Origin: Marilutibacter aestuarii
GTDB lineage: Bacteria > Pseudomonadota > Gammaproteobacteria > Xanthomonadales > Xanthomonadaceae
Assembly (NCBI RefSeq): GCF_006546775.1
Contig: NZ_VICE01000087.1
Span: 1 to 34,682, forward strand
Length of the DNA: 34,682 bases
Direction of reading: 5' to 3'
A program made the position numbers and the translations under genes. Below the pieces are notes generated by a model. That model had not been told where the DNA came from and did no database searches. It saw only the letters and a list, made by a program, of their open reading frames with translations. Shown here one piece after another: positions 10,277-18,211 of this stretch (positions are counted from its first letter, which is position 1; each line of letters opens with the position of its first letter).

Positions 10277-11839
10277 CTAGAGGCGGGGCATGCCATGTTG
10301 GATGGCGTGGTCGATCATGTCGCGGTGCGAGGGCAGCCCGGCGATCATCCGGCGCGCGAGATCGGCCGCCTCACGGGAGTATCGGTCGGCCTTCGCGATC
10401 GCGTCCACCCGCCTGCGCGCGGTGGGCGCCGGCGCCGGCGGTGGCCGGAAGCCCATGCCGTAGAGCACGTACTGGTAGCTGGCCGAGGGGAAGATCTCCT
10501 CCACCCGCGGCAGGTCGTAGCGCGAGGGCGGATGGTGGCGCCAGAGTTCGAGCAGGACCTGCAGGCGCGGGGGAATGGATTCGGGACGGCGGTGGTCGCG
10601 CCAGAAGTCGCTGTCCTCGCGCGTCGACAGCAGGTAGTGCAGCTTCAGGAAGTCGACCACGCGCTCCCATCGATAGGCGAAGCTGTCGTTGAAGCGCGCG
10701 GCGACCAGGTCCATCGTCGCGCGGGTCGCCGGCATCTGGTCGCTGAGCATGGTCGAGGCCAGTTCGACCAGGACCAGCGAGGAGGCTTCCAGCGGCTCGA
10801 CGAAGCCGCTCGACAGCCCGATCGCCACGCAGTTGCGGTGCCAGGACTGCTTCCGGTAGCCCGGGCGGATGCCGATGCGGCGCATCGAGGCGGGGTCGGG
10901 CTCGGCCCCACCGGTCGCCAGCACGTGGCGGCGCAGCACGTCCGCGGCCTTGTCGTCGCTGGTGTGCGCGCTGGAGTAGACGTGGCCGACGCCGCGCCGC
11001 GACTGCAGTCCGATGTCCCAGGTCCAGCCGTTGGGCTGCGCCGTGGACAGGGTCTGGCAGGCGATGGGCCCGCGCGGATCGGCGTAAGGCACCTGCACCG
11101 CGATCGCGCGGTCGGCGAACAGCACGTGCTGCTGGCTTTCGTGGGCGATGCCGTAGTGCTCGCCCAGCAGCACCGCGCGCATGCCGGTGCAGTCGACGAA
11201 CAGGTCGCCGGCCAGGATGCCGTGGTCGCGCGTGCGCAGGCCGGCGATGTCGCCGTTGTCCGCGGCGTCGATCGCGGTGACGTGGTCGCTGACGTGTCGC
11301 ACGCCCAGGCGCTCGACGCAGTGCCGCCGCAGGAACGCGCCGAGCTTGCCGGCATCGAGGTGGTAGGCGTAGTTCGCCACCGCCGCGAATTCGGGCGTGG
11401 CGAACTGCTTGGGCGCGCGACCGGCCTCGCACAGGCGTGGCTGGAAGCAGACCCGCTCGCCGAACGCCTCGGCGGGGTGCTGCAGCCAGGCGCCGACGAG
11501 GTCGGCCTCCAGGTAGCCCTGCGGCAGCACGAAGGGGTGGTGGTACTGGTCGCCGGCAGTGCCGTCGCGCCAGCCGATGAACTTGGAGCCCTGCTTGAAG
11601 CTGGCATCGCATTCGCGGAAGAAGTCGCTCTCCGACACGCCGATGCGGCGCAGGGTGTCGCGCATCGTCGGCCAGGTGCCCTCGCCGACGCCGATGGTGG
11701 CCACGTCGGGCGACTCCACCAGGGTCACGCGCAGGCCGCCGCCCGACGCGGCGCCGTGGTCGGCCGCGAGGATGCCGGCGACCAGCCAGCCGGCGGATCC
11801 GCCGCCCAGGATGACGACATCTCGGATCGCTTCAGACAA
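10277..11839 (-). CDS. Tryptophan halogenase-family flavoprotein (first copy in operon)
   Basis: I place the start at a TTG (11837-11839) because GGAG lies nine bases upstream and the protein then begins MSEAIRDVVILGGGSAGW with the FAD motif near its N-terminus; this gives 520 residues. An ATG further upstream at 11926 adds 29 residues without family resemblance. The FAD motif GGGSAG is at residues 12-17, and Lys82 in ASFKQGSKF takes the PrnA catalytic-lysine place. The halogenase signature is altered, reading WTWDIG instead of WxWxIP, and the glutamate region reads GFVEPLEASS. It shares overall architecture with the copy at 7038-8546 but is clearly diverged. It follows the receptor gene after 120 bases that contain two hairpins. 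Halogenating activity is uncertain. Confidence 0.92.
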   Translation of the reverse strand: MSEAIRDVVILGGGSAGWLVAGILAADHGAASGGGLRVTLVESPDVATIGVGEGTWPTMRDTLRRIGVSESDFFRECDASFKQGSKFIGWRDGTAGDQYHHPFVLPQGYLEADLVGAWLQHPAEAFGERVCFQPRLCEAGRAPKQFATPEFAAVANYAYHLDAGKLGAFLRRHCVERLGVRHVSDHVTAIDAADNGDIAGLRTRDHGILAGDLFVDCTGMRAVLLGEHYGIAHESQQHVLFADRAIAVQVPYADPRGPIACQTLSTAQPNGWTWDIGLQSRRGVGHVYSSAHTSDDKAADVLRRHVLATGGAEPDPASMRRIGIRPGYRKQSWHRNCVAIGLSSGFVEPLEASSLVLVELASTMLSDQMPATRATMDLVAARFNDSFAYRWERVVDFLKLHYLLSTREDSDFWRDHRRPESIPPRLQVLLELWRHHPPSRYDLPRVEEIFPSASYQYVLYGMGFRPPPAPAPTARRRVDAIAKADRYSREAADLARRMIAGLPSHRDMIDHAIQHGMPRL

Positions 11840-11890
11840 GGACGGGTACTCCAGTGGCGGGCCTGCCCGACAGCATAGGCCCTGGGCCGA

Positions 11891-11944
11891 GGGGCTGCCG
11901 CTCGTGGGCAGCCCCCGGTGCCGCACGACCCGGGGGCCGTGCGG
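11891..11944 (-). promoter_or_regulatory. Tandem hairpins between receptor and halogenase genes
   Basis: Two perfect stems lie in the 120-base gap after the receptor stop codon. GGGGCTGCC (11891-11899) pairs with GGCAGCCCC (11907-11915), and CCGCACG (11921-11927) pairs with CGTGCGG (11938-11944). Neither is followed by a T-run on the minus strand. They could stabilise the receptor mRNA or partly terminate transcription, giving more receptor than downstream enzymes. Confidence 0.55.
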
Positions 11945-11959
11945 CGATGCCCGCCATCG

Positions 11960-14900
11960 TCAGAACGTGTAGCGGAAGCCGAACATGTAGCGCGGCCCGG
12001 TCTGCGTGGCATACCGCAGCTGGTTGCTGTGGCGGGCGAACACGCGCTGGGTCTCGTCGGTCAGGTTGATGCCTTCGGCGAAGAGCGTCCAGTGGTCGTC
12101 GACCCTGTAGCTGACGTTCATGTCCAGCTGGCCGTAGGCTTCGGTGTAGTTCGGGTTGTTGCCCTGCCCGCCGATGCCGTTGAGGAACTCGTCGCGCCAG
12201 TTGTAGGCCGCGCGGATCTGCCAGTCGTACTTGTCGAAGAACGCCACCAGGTTCGCCGAGTCGCTCAGGCCGACCATCGGGTACTGGTCGCCCAGGCTCG
12301 TGTTGTCGAAGGTCAGGCCGGAATCGACGATGGTGTAGTTCGCCGCGAGGCCGAAGCCGCTGTCGCCGAACATGTGCTGGATGTTGAACTCCCAGCCATC
12401 GAGGTGGTCCGAGCGCTGGTTCGCCGGCTGCACGATGTCGAAGGTCGCGATCGGGTCGCCCGGCTGGCCGACGATGCTGCCGGTCAACTGGCCTGCCGCA
12501 TTGGTGCCGGTGACCGTCACGCCGGGATCGCCTGCGTGGTTGGTGAAGATGTAGTCGCGGATGCAGACCAGGTCGGACGCGGCGCAGCCGGCGTTGATCG
12601 CATTGTTCCAGTAGGTGCCGCCCACCGGCGTGTGCAGGTTGAACGGCGTGCCTTCCACGATCGTCGTGCTGATGAAGTTCGTGATGTTCTTGCGGAAGTA
12701 GCCGACCGACAGGTAGCTCGCCTCGCCGTAGTACCACTCGAAGGACAGGTCGAAGTTGTCCGACTCGAGCGGCGACAGCGCCGGGTTGCCCTGCGAACCG
12801 TCGCCGCCGTCGACGCGGACGATGTTCGCCAGGCGCTGGCCGCCCTGGATGTCCTGCCAGCCCGGCCGGCCGATGGTCTGGCTGTAGCTGCCGCGCAGGA
12901 TCATGCTGTCGGTGAGTTCAAGCGCCAGGTCCAGGGCGGGCAGCCAGTAGTCGTACTCGCCCTTGAGCGTGGTGAAGTCCTGGTCGTCGGCGTAGGTCAC
13001 GTACAGCTCGTTGGCCGCGTCCCAGGAAATGCCGGTGCCGATGCGGACCAGCGCCGAGGAGGTGACTTCCGTCTCCTCGTAGCGGACGCCGGCGGCGACG
13101 TGCAGCGGCATCGACCAGTCGAAGGTCTTGTTCCACTGCAGGTAGGCGCTCTGGGACTTCTCCTGCGTGCGCAGGTCGTCGGTGTACTCGGTCGGCGCGC
13201 GGTAGAGCGAGTCGTCGCCGGCCACGCCCGCCGCCGCGTCGCGCAGGCGGTTGAAGTCGAACAGGAGGAAGCGGTCGGTGAAGTTCGGGCTGTCGTGGCC
13301 GGAGAACGCATCGAAGTAGTCGCCCATGTTGCCAGCGTAGAAGATGTCGTCGTCGTAGTCGGCCGGGGTGCCCACGCCGCCCCAGGTGTCGCGCTGCATC
13401 ACCGCCGCGGCGGTGCGGTTGTGGACGTCGGTCAGCGACACGCCGAAGTCCAGGCCGGAGTAGTCCTCGAACCTGAACTGGCCGCGGGCCTGGAACTGCT
13501 CGACCTCGGCCTTGTTGTAGCTGTTCTGGAACACCGAGCCGGTGACGACCGCGTCGGATGCCTCGATCTGGCTGACGCCCTGCGGCAGCTGGATGTTCAG
13601 GATCGGGAAGTCGTTGCTGAAGTCCACGGTGGTGGTGCCGCGCAGGAACGCCGCCATGCCCAGCACGCCGGCCGAGCCCCAGGGGCTGTCCGGGCGCGAG
13701 GTGGCGGTGGAGTCGTGGTAGTCGAACTCCAGGTCGAGTGCATCGTTGACTTCCCAGGCGACGTTGAAGCCCAGCGATTCGCCCTTGTAGCGGGTCGCCA
13801 GGTTCATGCCGCCCATCGCGATGTCGGCGTTCGCCGCCGGGATGTCCTCCGAGTAGACCAGCGGGCCGGCGATCGGGCCGTCGGTCCAGGAGCTGGTGCC
13901 CGGCGCGTAGTTGAACCACACCGAGAGCTCGTTGCGCTGCGCCTGGATCTGGTTTTCCGAGTAGGTGTAGTCCAGGGTCGTGGTGACCCGGTCGGTCGGC
14001 GCGTACTGGAAGGTCAGCTGGCCGTTGGTGCGCTGGCGCTGGACGCCGTTGACGCTCAGGCCGAAGTTCTGCGGACGCCCGTAGATCGTGTCCGGGCCCG
14101 GGCGGTTGGTGATCTGGTCGTAGCCCGGTTCGCCCGCCATCGGCAGGCGGTTCCAGCTGTTGGCATCGTCGCCGCGGAACATCGCCCAGCCATCGGCCAC
14201 CGCGGCCTGGCTGAAGCCCGAGTTGCGCTCCTGGTAGCTGCCGGTGAAGGAGACGCCGAACTTGCCGTCGCCGAAGGTGTTGCTGAAGATGCCCGAGATC
14301 TCGGGGGTCACCGAGTCGCCCGGGTAGGCATCGGGCAGGTTGTCGGCCGAGGTGTCGTAGACGCCCTTCACGCCGATGTTGGCGAGCGAGCCGGGGATGT
14401 CGAACGGGCGTGCGGTCTTGATGTTGATCGTCGCGCCGATGCCGCCGGTGGGCGTGCTCGCGCGGCTGGTCTTGTAGACCTCCAGCGCGGAGACCGCTTC
14501 GGCGGCGATGTTGGCGAAGTCGAAGGCGCGCGAGTTGCTGGTGCCGCCGCCGCCGGGGCCGAGGTTGGCCGCGGGCATCTGGCGGCCGTTGAGCAGCACC
14601 AGGTTGAAGTCGGGGCCGACGCCGCGGACGGTGACCTTGGAGCCCTCGCCGCTGGACGTGCGGTCGATCGAGACGCCGCTGATGCGCTGCAGCGATTCGG
14701 CCAGGTTGGTGTCCGGGAACTTGCCGATGTCCTCGGCGACGATGCCATCGACGATGCCCTGGGCATCGCGCTTGATGTTCATCGACGACGCCAGGCTTTC
14801 GCGGATGCCGGTGACGACCACCGTGTCGAGCTCGGCGACTTCATCGGACTGGGCCGCGGTGGTGGTGTCTTCGGTGGTCGCATCCTGGGCCATGACCGGA

Positions 14901-14968
14901 CCCGCGAGTGCCACCAGTAGTGCCGTCGTCAACAGGCGTTGCTTCGGCAGGACGTTGCCTCGTTTCAT
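11960..14968 (-). CDS. TonB-dependent receptor (carbohydrate type)
   Basis: A 1002-residue outer-membrane receptor. The ATG at 14966-14968 is preceded by GGGGAGGGAAG. Residues 1-27 form a signal peptide ending VMA, and a TonB box LDTVVVTG lies at 47-54. The plug domain follows (KFPDTNLAESLQRISGVSI, VTVRGVGPDFNLVLLNGR, and a glycine-rich loop), then a 22-strand barrel ending in the aromatic FRYTF. The plug is of the Xanthomonas/Caulobacter carbohydrate class rather than the siderophore class, and no FecIR-type regulators are present. It heads an operon with two halogenase-like proteins, SapC and a cupin-like protein, and is preceded by a LacI-type operator. It probably imports beta-glucan oligosaccharides or beta-glucosides; the substrate is inferred only from the adjacent hydrolases. 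Confidence 0.96.
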   Translation of the reverse strand: MKRGNVLPKQRLLTTALLVALAGPVMAQDATTEDTTTAAQSDEVAELDTVVVTGIRESLASSMNIKRDAQGIVDGIVAEDIGKFPDTNLAESLQRISGVSIDRTSSGEGSKVTVRGVGPDFNLVLLNGRQMPAANLGPGGGGTSNSRAFDFANIAAEAVSALEVYKTSRASTPTGGIGATINIKTARPFDIPGSLANIGVKGVYDTSADNLPDAYPGDSVTPEISGIFSNTFGDGKFGVSFTGSYQERNSGFSQAAVADGWAMFRGDDANSWNRLPMAGEPGYDQITNRPGPDTIYGRPQNFGLSVNGVQRQRTNGQLTFQYAPTDRVTTTLDYTYSENQIQAQRNELSVWFNYAPGTSSWTDGPIAGPLVYSEDIPAANADIAMGGMNLATRYKGESLGFNVAWEVNDALDLEFDYHDSTATSRPDSPWGSAGVLGMAAFLRGTTTVDFSNDFPILNIQLPQGVSQIEASDAVVTGSVFQNSYNKAEVEQFQARGQFRFEDYSGLDFGVSLTDVHNRTAAAVMQRDTWGGVGTPADYDDDIFYAGNMGDYFDAFSGHDSPNFTDRFLLFDFNRLRDAAAGVAGDDSLYRAPTEYTDDLRTQEKSQSAYLQWNKTFDWSMPLHVAAGVRYEETEVTSSALVRIGTGISWDAANELYVTYADDQDFTTLKGEYDYWLPALDLALELTDSMILRGSYSQTIGRPGWQDIQGGQRLANIVRVDGGDGSQGNPALSPLESDNFDLSFEWYYGEASYLSVGYFRKNITNFISTTIVEGTPFNLHTPVGGTYWNNAINAGCAASDLVCIRDYIFTNHAGDPGVTVTGTNAAGQLTGSIVGQPGDPIATFDIVQPANQRSDHLDGWEFNIQHMFGDSGFGLAANYTIVDSGLTFDNTSLGDQYPMVGLSDSANLVAFFDKYDWQIRAAYNWRDEFLNGIGGQGNNPNYTEAYGQLDMNVSYRVDDHWTLFAEGINLTDETQRVFARHSNQLRYATQTGPRYMFGFRYTF

Positions 14969-15374
14969 TACTTCCCTCCCCTAGAAGGTCGCTTGAGCAT
15001 TTCTGGTTATGGGTCGACGCGTCTCCGCACGCGCCGCGGTCGACCTTGGGACGCATTCCACGCATTTCTGACAGCGTTGTCAAACCTTGCGGGGCCTATT
15101 TTCAAGTCATTGAAAAAAAGGACTTTTTTTACGGAATATTATGTTGCGGTGCACGATAATTGACGGCCTTCGGAGACTGGCAGGCGCGTGGCCGGGAGCC
15201 GGGTCGCCTTCCGTTTCCGAGGCCGAGCGCCCCGCCGGGCAAGGCTATCGGCGCAAGGAGCCGGGCCCACGCGAAGGCGCGGGTCACGCGGTGTTCGTCG
15301 CCCGCGCAAGCGCAAAAGGTAAAGCGCTGTCCTCGGGCGCCTGCGTTGGCGGGCGGCCGTGGCCGGGGTCCGGA
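14969..15374. other. Intergenic region upstream of the TonB-dependent receptor
   Basis: This 406-base gap has the receptor promoter and operator near its left end. An AT-rich island at about 15095-15165, unlike its surroundings, includes an A7/T7 inverted repeat (15113-15120 and 15123-15130) lying upstream of the promoter. The right half (15170-15374) is GC-rich and follows the glycoside-hydrolase stop; I see no gene there. A lone half-operator AGCGCTGTC occurs at 15323-15331. Confidence 0.6.
15055..15083 (-). promoter_or_regulatory. Receptor promoter with overlapping LacI-type operator
   Basis: On the minus strand a perfect -35 TTGACA (15078-15083) is followed after 17 bases by TGGAAT (15055-15060, four of six matches to the -10 consensus). 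The operator TGACAACGCTGTCA (15069-15082) covers the -35 and part of the spacer, so a bound LacI protein would block RNA polymerase. The start codon is 87 bases downstream of the -10. Confidence 0.75.
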
Positions 15375-16763
15375 TCAGGGCGTGGGAGTGCTGCCGCCGG
15401 GGGCCGTGCCAGCCGTCACGCGGAAGGGCAGGTTGGCGTAGGCGGCCCGGCCGGTGCCATCGCGGACCTCGACGAACAGGCGATAGGCGCCTTCGACCGC
15501 CGGCGCGGTGAAGCGGGCGGTCCCCGGCGCGGGTTGGGACAGGTCGACATCGATCCGGGCCGGTACCTGTTCCGGGTCGCCGCCGACGGTGGTGGCCTGG
15601 CTCTCGGCCAGGACGTACCAGCGGTAGTCGAGCGGATCGCCGTTGGCGTCCGTGGACTCGACCCGGGCGGTGGCGGCGCCGCCGGGCGGCAGGCTGACGC
15701 TGTCCAGCGCCCCCAGGCCGTCGATGAGGATCGGCGAGATCCCGGGGCTGCGTTGCTCCGGCCAGGTGCCGTTCCACAGGTAGTGCAGGGCATCCACGCT
15801 GGGCGTGGTGCTGCCATCCGACAGCAGCAGGCCATACCAGGTCGGCGTGCGCTCCTGCTTGTCGCCCCACAGGAAGGCGAAGGAGCCCAGGCCCCTGCCG
15901 GTGTCGGGCGCGATGTTGCGGGCATAGCGGGCCTCGATCAGCGCCGCCTTGCGCGAGGCGTCGTCCTCGATGGGGGCACCCCAGGCGGTCAGCGGGCTTT
16001 CCCAATGTCCGGTCGGACCCCACTCGGTCACGATGTACGGGCCGTCCCAGCCGGCGGCCAGCAGGCGCGCGTCGAAGCCGTCGATGTCGCCGTACAGCTG
16101 GATCCCGAGCAGGTCCAGGGTCGGCGCGCGCTGCTTGATCTCGCCGATCAGCGCGGCGTCGAAGCCGGCCAGGGTGGTCATCACCGGATGGTCGGGGTCG
16201 ATGCCGTGGATCATGCGCGCGACCGCGTCGATGGCGTTCCACACCACCGGGTCGTCGTTCTCCAGGTTGAGCTCGTTGCCGGCGACCCACATCAGCAGGG
16301 CCGGATGGTCGCGCAGGGCCAGGACCTGGTCGCGGAGCCGTGCCTGCTGGCGCGCGACCGCCGCTGCGTCGCCATAGTCGAAGCCCTGCCGGCCCGGGAC
16401 CATGCGCAGGCCCATCGCCACCTTCAGGCCGTGCGCCTGGGCCTCGTCGAGCAGGGCGCGGGCGTCGGCCAGGTCCGCGGGCACCTCCCAGGTGCGGAAG
16501 GCATTGCCGCCGTGGGCGGCCAGGGTGTCCAGCGCGCGGCCGCCGGAGCCGACGCCCTTCACCCGGAACGGGGCGCCGTCGACCTCAAGCACATAACGCC
16601 CCTCGTGCTCGACGATCCGTACCGTCCCCGCGCCGGGCGTGCCCGCGAACGCGGAGGGACTCGCGCCGAGCGCGAACACCACGGCCAGCGCCATCGCGCG
16701 CCAGGACGGGACGTGGCGCCATCGGGGCGCGGCTCGGACGGTCGGGTCGATCGGGCGTGCCAT
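15375..16763 (-). CDS. Secreted glycoside hydrolase, TIM-barrel (GH2-like clan A)
   Basis: I chose the ATG at 16761-16763 (462 residues) because GAGGAG lies five bases upstream; an earlier ATG at 16778 lacks this. The signal peptide is about residues 1-40, ending SAFA. The mature domain begins with a short beta region (YVLEVDGAPFRVKGVG) and a TIM barrel typical of GH2/GH5-like clan A enzymes. Glu164 in WVAGNELN is the likely acid/base and Glu247 in YIVTEWGPTGHWE the likely nucleophile. After about residue 345 there is an Ig-like or beta-sandwich region and a Thr/Pro-rich tail. It lies 64 bases after glk on the same strand and upstream of the receptor gene, so it probably trims imported or surface-bound glucans. 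The exact GH family and substrate are not recognised. Confidence 0.85.
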   Translation of the reverse strand: MARPIDPTVRAAPRWRHVPSWRAMALAVVFALGASPSAFAGTPGAGTVRIVEHEGRYVLEVDGAPFRVKGVGSGGRALDTLAAHGGNAFRTWEVPADLADARALLDEAQAHGLKVAMGLRMVPGRQGFDYGDAAAVARQQARLRDQVLALRDHPALLMWVAGNELNLENDDPVVWNAIDAVARMIHGIDPDHPVMTTLAGFDAALIGEIKQRAPTLDLLGIQLYGDIDGFDARLLAAGWDGPYIVTEWGPTGHWESPLTAWGAPIEDDASRKAALIEARYARNIAPDTGRGLGSFAFLWGDKQERTPTWYGLLLSDGSTTPSVDALHYLWNGTWPEQRSPGISPILIDGLGALDSVSLPPGGAATARVESTDANGDPLDYRWYVLAESQATTVGGDPEQVPARIDVDLSQPAPGTARFTAPAVEGAYRLFVEVRDGTGRAAYANLPFRVTAGTAPGGSTPTP

Positions 16764-16827
16764 GGCGGCTCCTCGCATGTCGAATGAAGGTGGGCAGGGC
16801 CGGCCGCGTGGCCGGGCGGCCGCCGGC

Positions 16828-17844
16828 TCAGGGGTGGGCGCAGCGCCCCGTGCTCATCGCCGCCGCGCCGAGCAGGCCGGGCTGCGGATGGGTGATGGCC
16901 ATCGCCGGCACCTGCCGCATCTGCTCGGACAGCCGGCCCTTGTGCTCGAAGCGCTGTCGGAACGGCGATGCTTCGAGCCACGGCGCCAGCCGCGGCACCA
17001 GGCCGCCGGTCAGGAACACGCCGTCCCATGCGCCCAGGGTCAGGACCAGGTCGCCGGCGACCGCGCCGAACACGGCGCAGAACATGTCGATCGCGCGCAG
17101 GCACAGCGCGTCGCCCTGCTGGGCGCGGGCGGTGATGTCGCGCGGCTCCAGCGCGAGCGTGGGGTGCCCGTGAATGTGCGCCAGTGCGCGGTGGATGTTC
17201 ACCAGGCCACTGCCGCTGAGCAGGCGCTCGTTGGAAACCCGGGCGTGTTGCCGCGACAGGAAGCGCAGCACGTCGATCTCCTCGTCCGTGCCGGGCGCGA
17301 AACTCGCGTGGCCGCCCTCGGTCTGCAGCGGATGGAAGCGGCCCTCGCGGCGGAGCAGGCCGCCGACGCCGAGCCCGGTGCCGGCGCCGATGATCGCGTA
17401 GGTGCGGTCGCCTTCGTCCTGCCAGCCCAGCCAGGGCGCCCCGCCCATCGCCAGCGTCTGCGCCGGCTCCAGCACCGACACCGCCATGGCCTGGGCCGTG
17501 AAGTCGTTGACCAGTGCCACCTCGGCCAGGCCCAGCGCCTCGCCCATGCGTTCGGCGCAGATCGTCCAGGGGTGGTTGGTGATGTGGGCGCGCGCGTCCT
17601 TCACGGGACCGGCGACGGCGAGTACCGCGCGGTCCGGGCTGGCGTGCATCTCTTCAAGATAGTGCCGGGCGGCGTCGGCCAGCGAAGGGAAGTCTTTCAC
17701 CGGATAGATGCGGATGCTCGAGGCGATCACGTCCGGGTGCGAGGCATCGGCGGCGGCGAGCGCGAATCGCGCATTCGTCCCGCCGATGTCGGCAAGCAGG
17801 GCGCCCGGGGGCGGGGACAGCGGCAAGGAAGCGGACATCGGCAT
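16828..17844 (-). CDS. glk: Glucokinase
   Basis: A 338-residue ROK-unrelated bacterial glucokinase of the Glk type. The phosphate-binding DIGGTNARFAL is at residues 19-29, the catalytic aspartate region LVNDFTAQAM has Asp114, the glycine-rich GAGTGLGVGGLL follows, and the glucose-contacting TEGGHASFAP lies after it. It phosphorylates glucose to glucose 6-phosphate in the cytoplasm. Two closely spaced ATG codons (17844 and 17838) are possible starts and neither has a strong ribosome site. It is the first gene of a minus-strand pair with the secreted glycoside hydrolase. Its placement in the locus agrees with glucose being released by the GH3 enzyme and imported by the sodium symporter. Confidence 0.95.
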   Translation of the reverse strand: MPMSASLPLSPPPGALLADIGGTNARFALAAADASHPDVIASSIRIYPVKDFPSLADAARHYLEEMHASPDRAVLAVAGPVKDARAHITNHPWTICAERMGEALGLAEVALVNDFTAQAMAVSVLEPAQTLAMGGAPWLGWQDEGDRTYAIIGAGTGLGVGGLLRREGRFHPLQTEGGHASFAPGTDEEIDVLRFLSRQHARVSNERLLSGSGLVNIHRALAHIHGHPTLALEPRDITARAQQGDALCLRAIDMFCAVFGAVAGDLVLTLGAWDGVFLTGGLVPRLAPWLEASPFRQRFEHKGRLSEQMRQVPAMAITHPQPGLLGAAAMSTGRCAHP

Positions 17845-17979
17845 TGTTCTAGGACTGTTCCCGGTCTGGTTCGCGCCTCTTCCGGGCGCGTCCTGCGACG
17901 TAAATGGCGCCCTGCTACGCGAGTCGTCGACGCGCTGTCCTGCGTCCCGGTCCGGTCTGGGCTGCCATCCCCGTGGCCG

Positions 17980-18009
17980 ACTCTAATGCAAAAACCGCGC
18001 GGATGTCAT
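17980..18009 (-). promoter_or_regulatory. Candidate glk promoter
   Basis: On the minus strand ATGACA (18004-18009, five of six to the -35 consensus) is followed after 18 bases by TAGAGT (17980-17985, four of six). The -35 lies beside AATGACAGCGC, a half-site of the operator seen elsewhere in the locus. The leader to the glk start would be about 130 bases. Confidence 0.4.
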
Positions 18010-18037
18010 GCGCTGTCATTTCTGTTCATCTTGGGAT

Positions 18038-18049
18038 GGTAGCGCTACC
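18038..18049. promoter_or_regulatory. Perfect palindrome GGTAGCGCTACC, LacI-type operator candidate
   Basis: A 12-base perfect palindrome lies 194 bases upstream of glk, just upstream of its candidate promoter. With flanks it reads TGGTAGCGCTACCC, which matches 12 of 14 positions of the Xanthomonas xyl-box TGGTAGCGCTAACA as I recall it. It differs from the GACAGCGCTGTC operator, so a second LacI-family regulator encoded elsewhere may act here. Confidence 0.5.
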
Positions 18050-18211
18050 CCGCAACCACTGTAGACCAAGCGAGGGCAGGCCGCAGCCCCGGCCTGTTCA
18101 TCAGGCGCGGTCTGGTCATAATGGCCTTGGCCTGCGATGCGGCCTCGTCGCGACGTGCTGGCCAGGAAGGACCCCACCCGCCCGAACCGGGCGCTGCAGC
18201 GAGGCGTTCCC

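Larger units (their letters stand above)
17845..18211. other. Divergent intergenic region glk / lipoprotein
   Basis: This 367-base stretch separates glk from the DUF4136-type lipoprotein gene. It contains a candidate glk promoter (17980-18009), a 12-base perfect palindrome (18038-18049), and toward the lipoprotein a -10-like CATAAT at 18117-18122 with no convincing -35. The remaining sequence shows no gene. Confidence 0.55.

Noticed and set aside
11840-11926. 29-residue N-terminal extension of the first halogenase-like protein
   Set aside because: The extension crosses the hairpin region and resembles no halogenase; the TTG at 11837-11839 has a GGAG nine bases upstream.
15323-15331. Half-site AGCGCTGTC downstream of the glycoside hydrolase gene
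   Set aside because: The left half does not match the operator and it is not upstream of a promoter I can recognise, so chance is likely.
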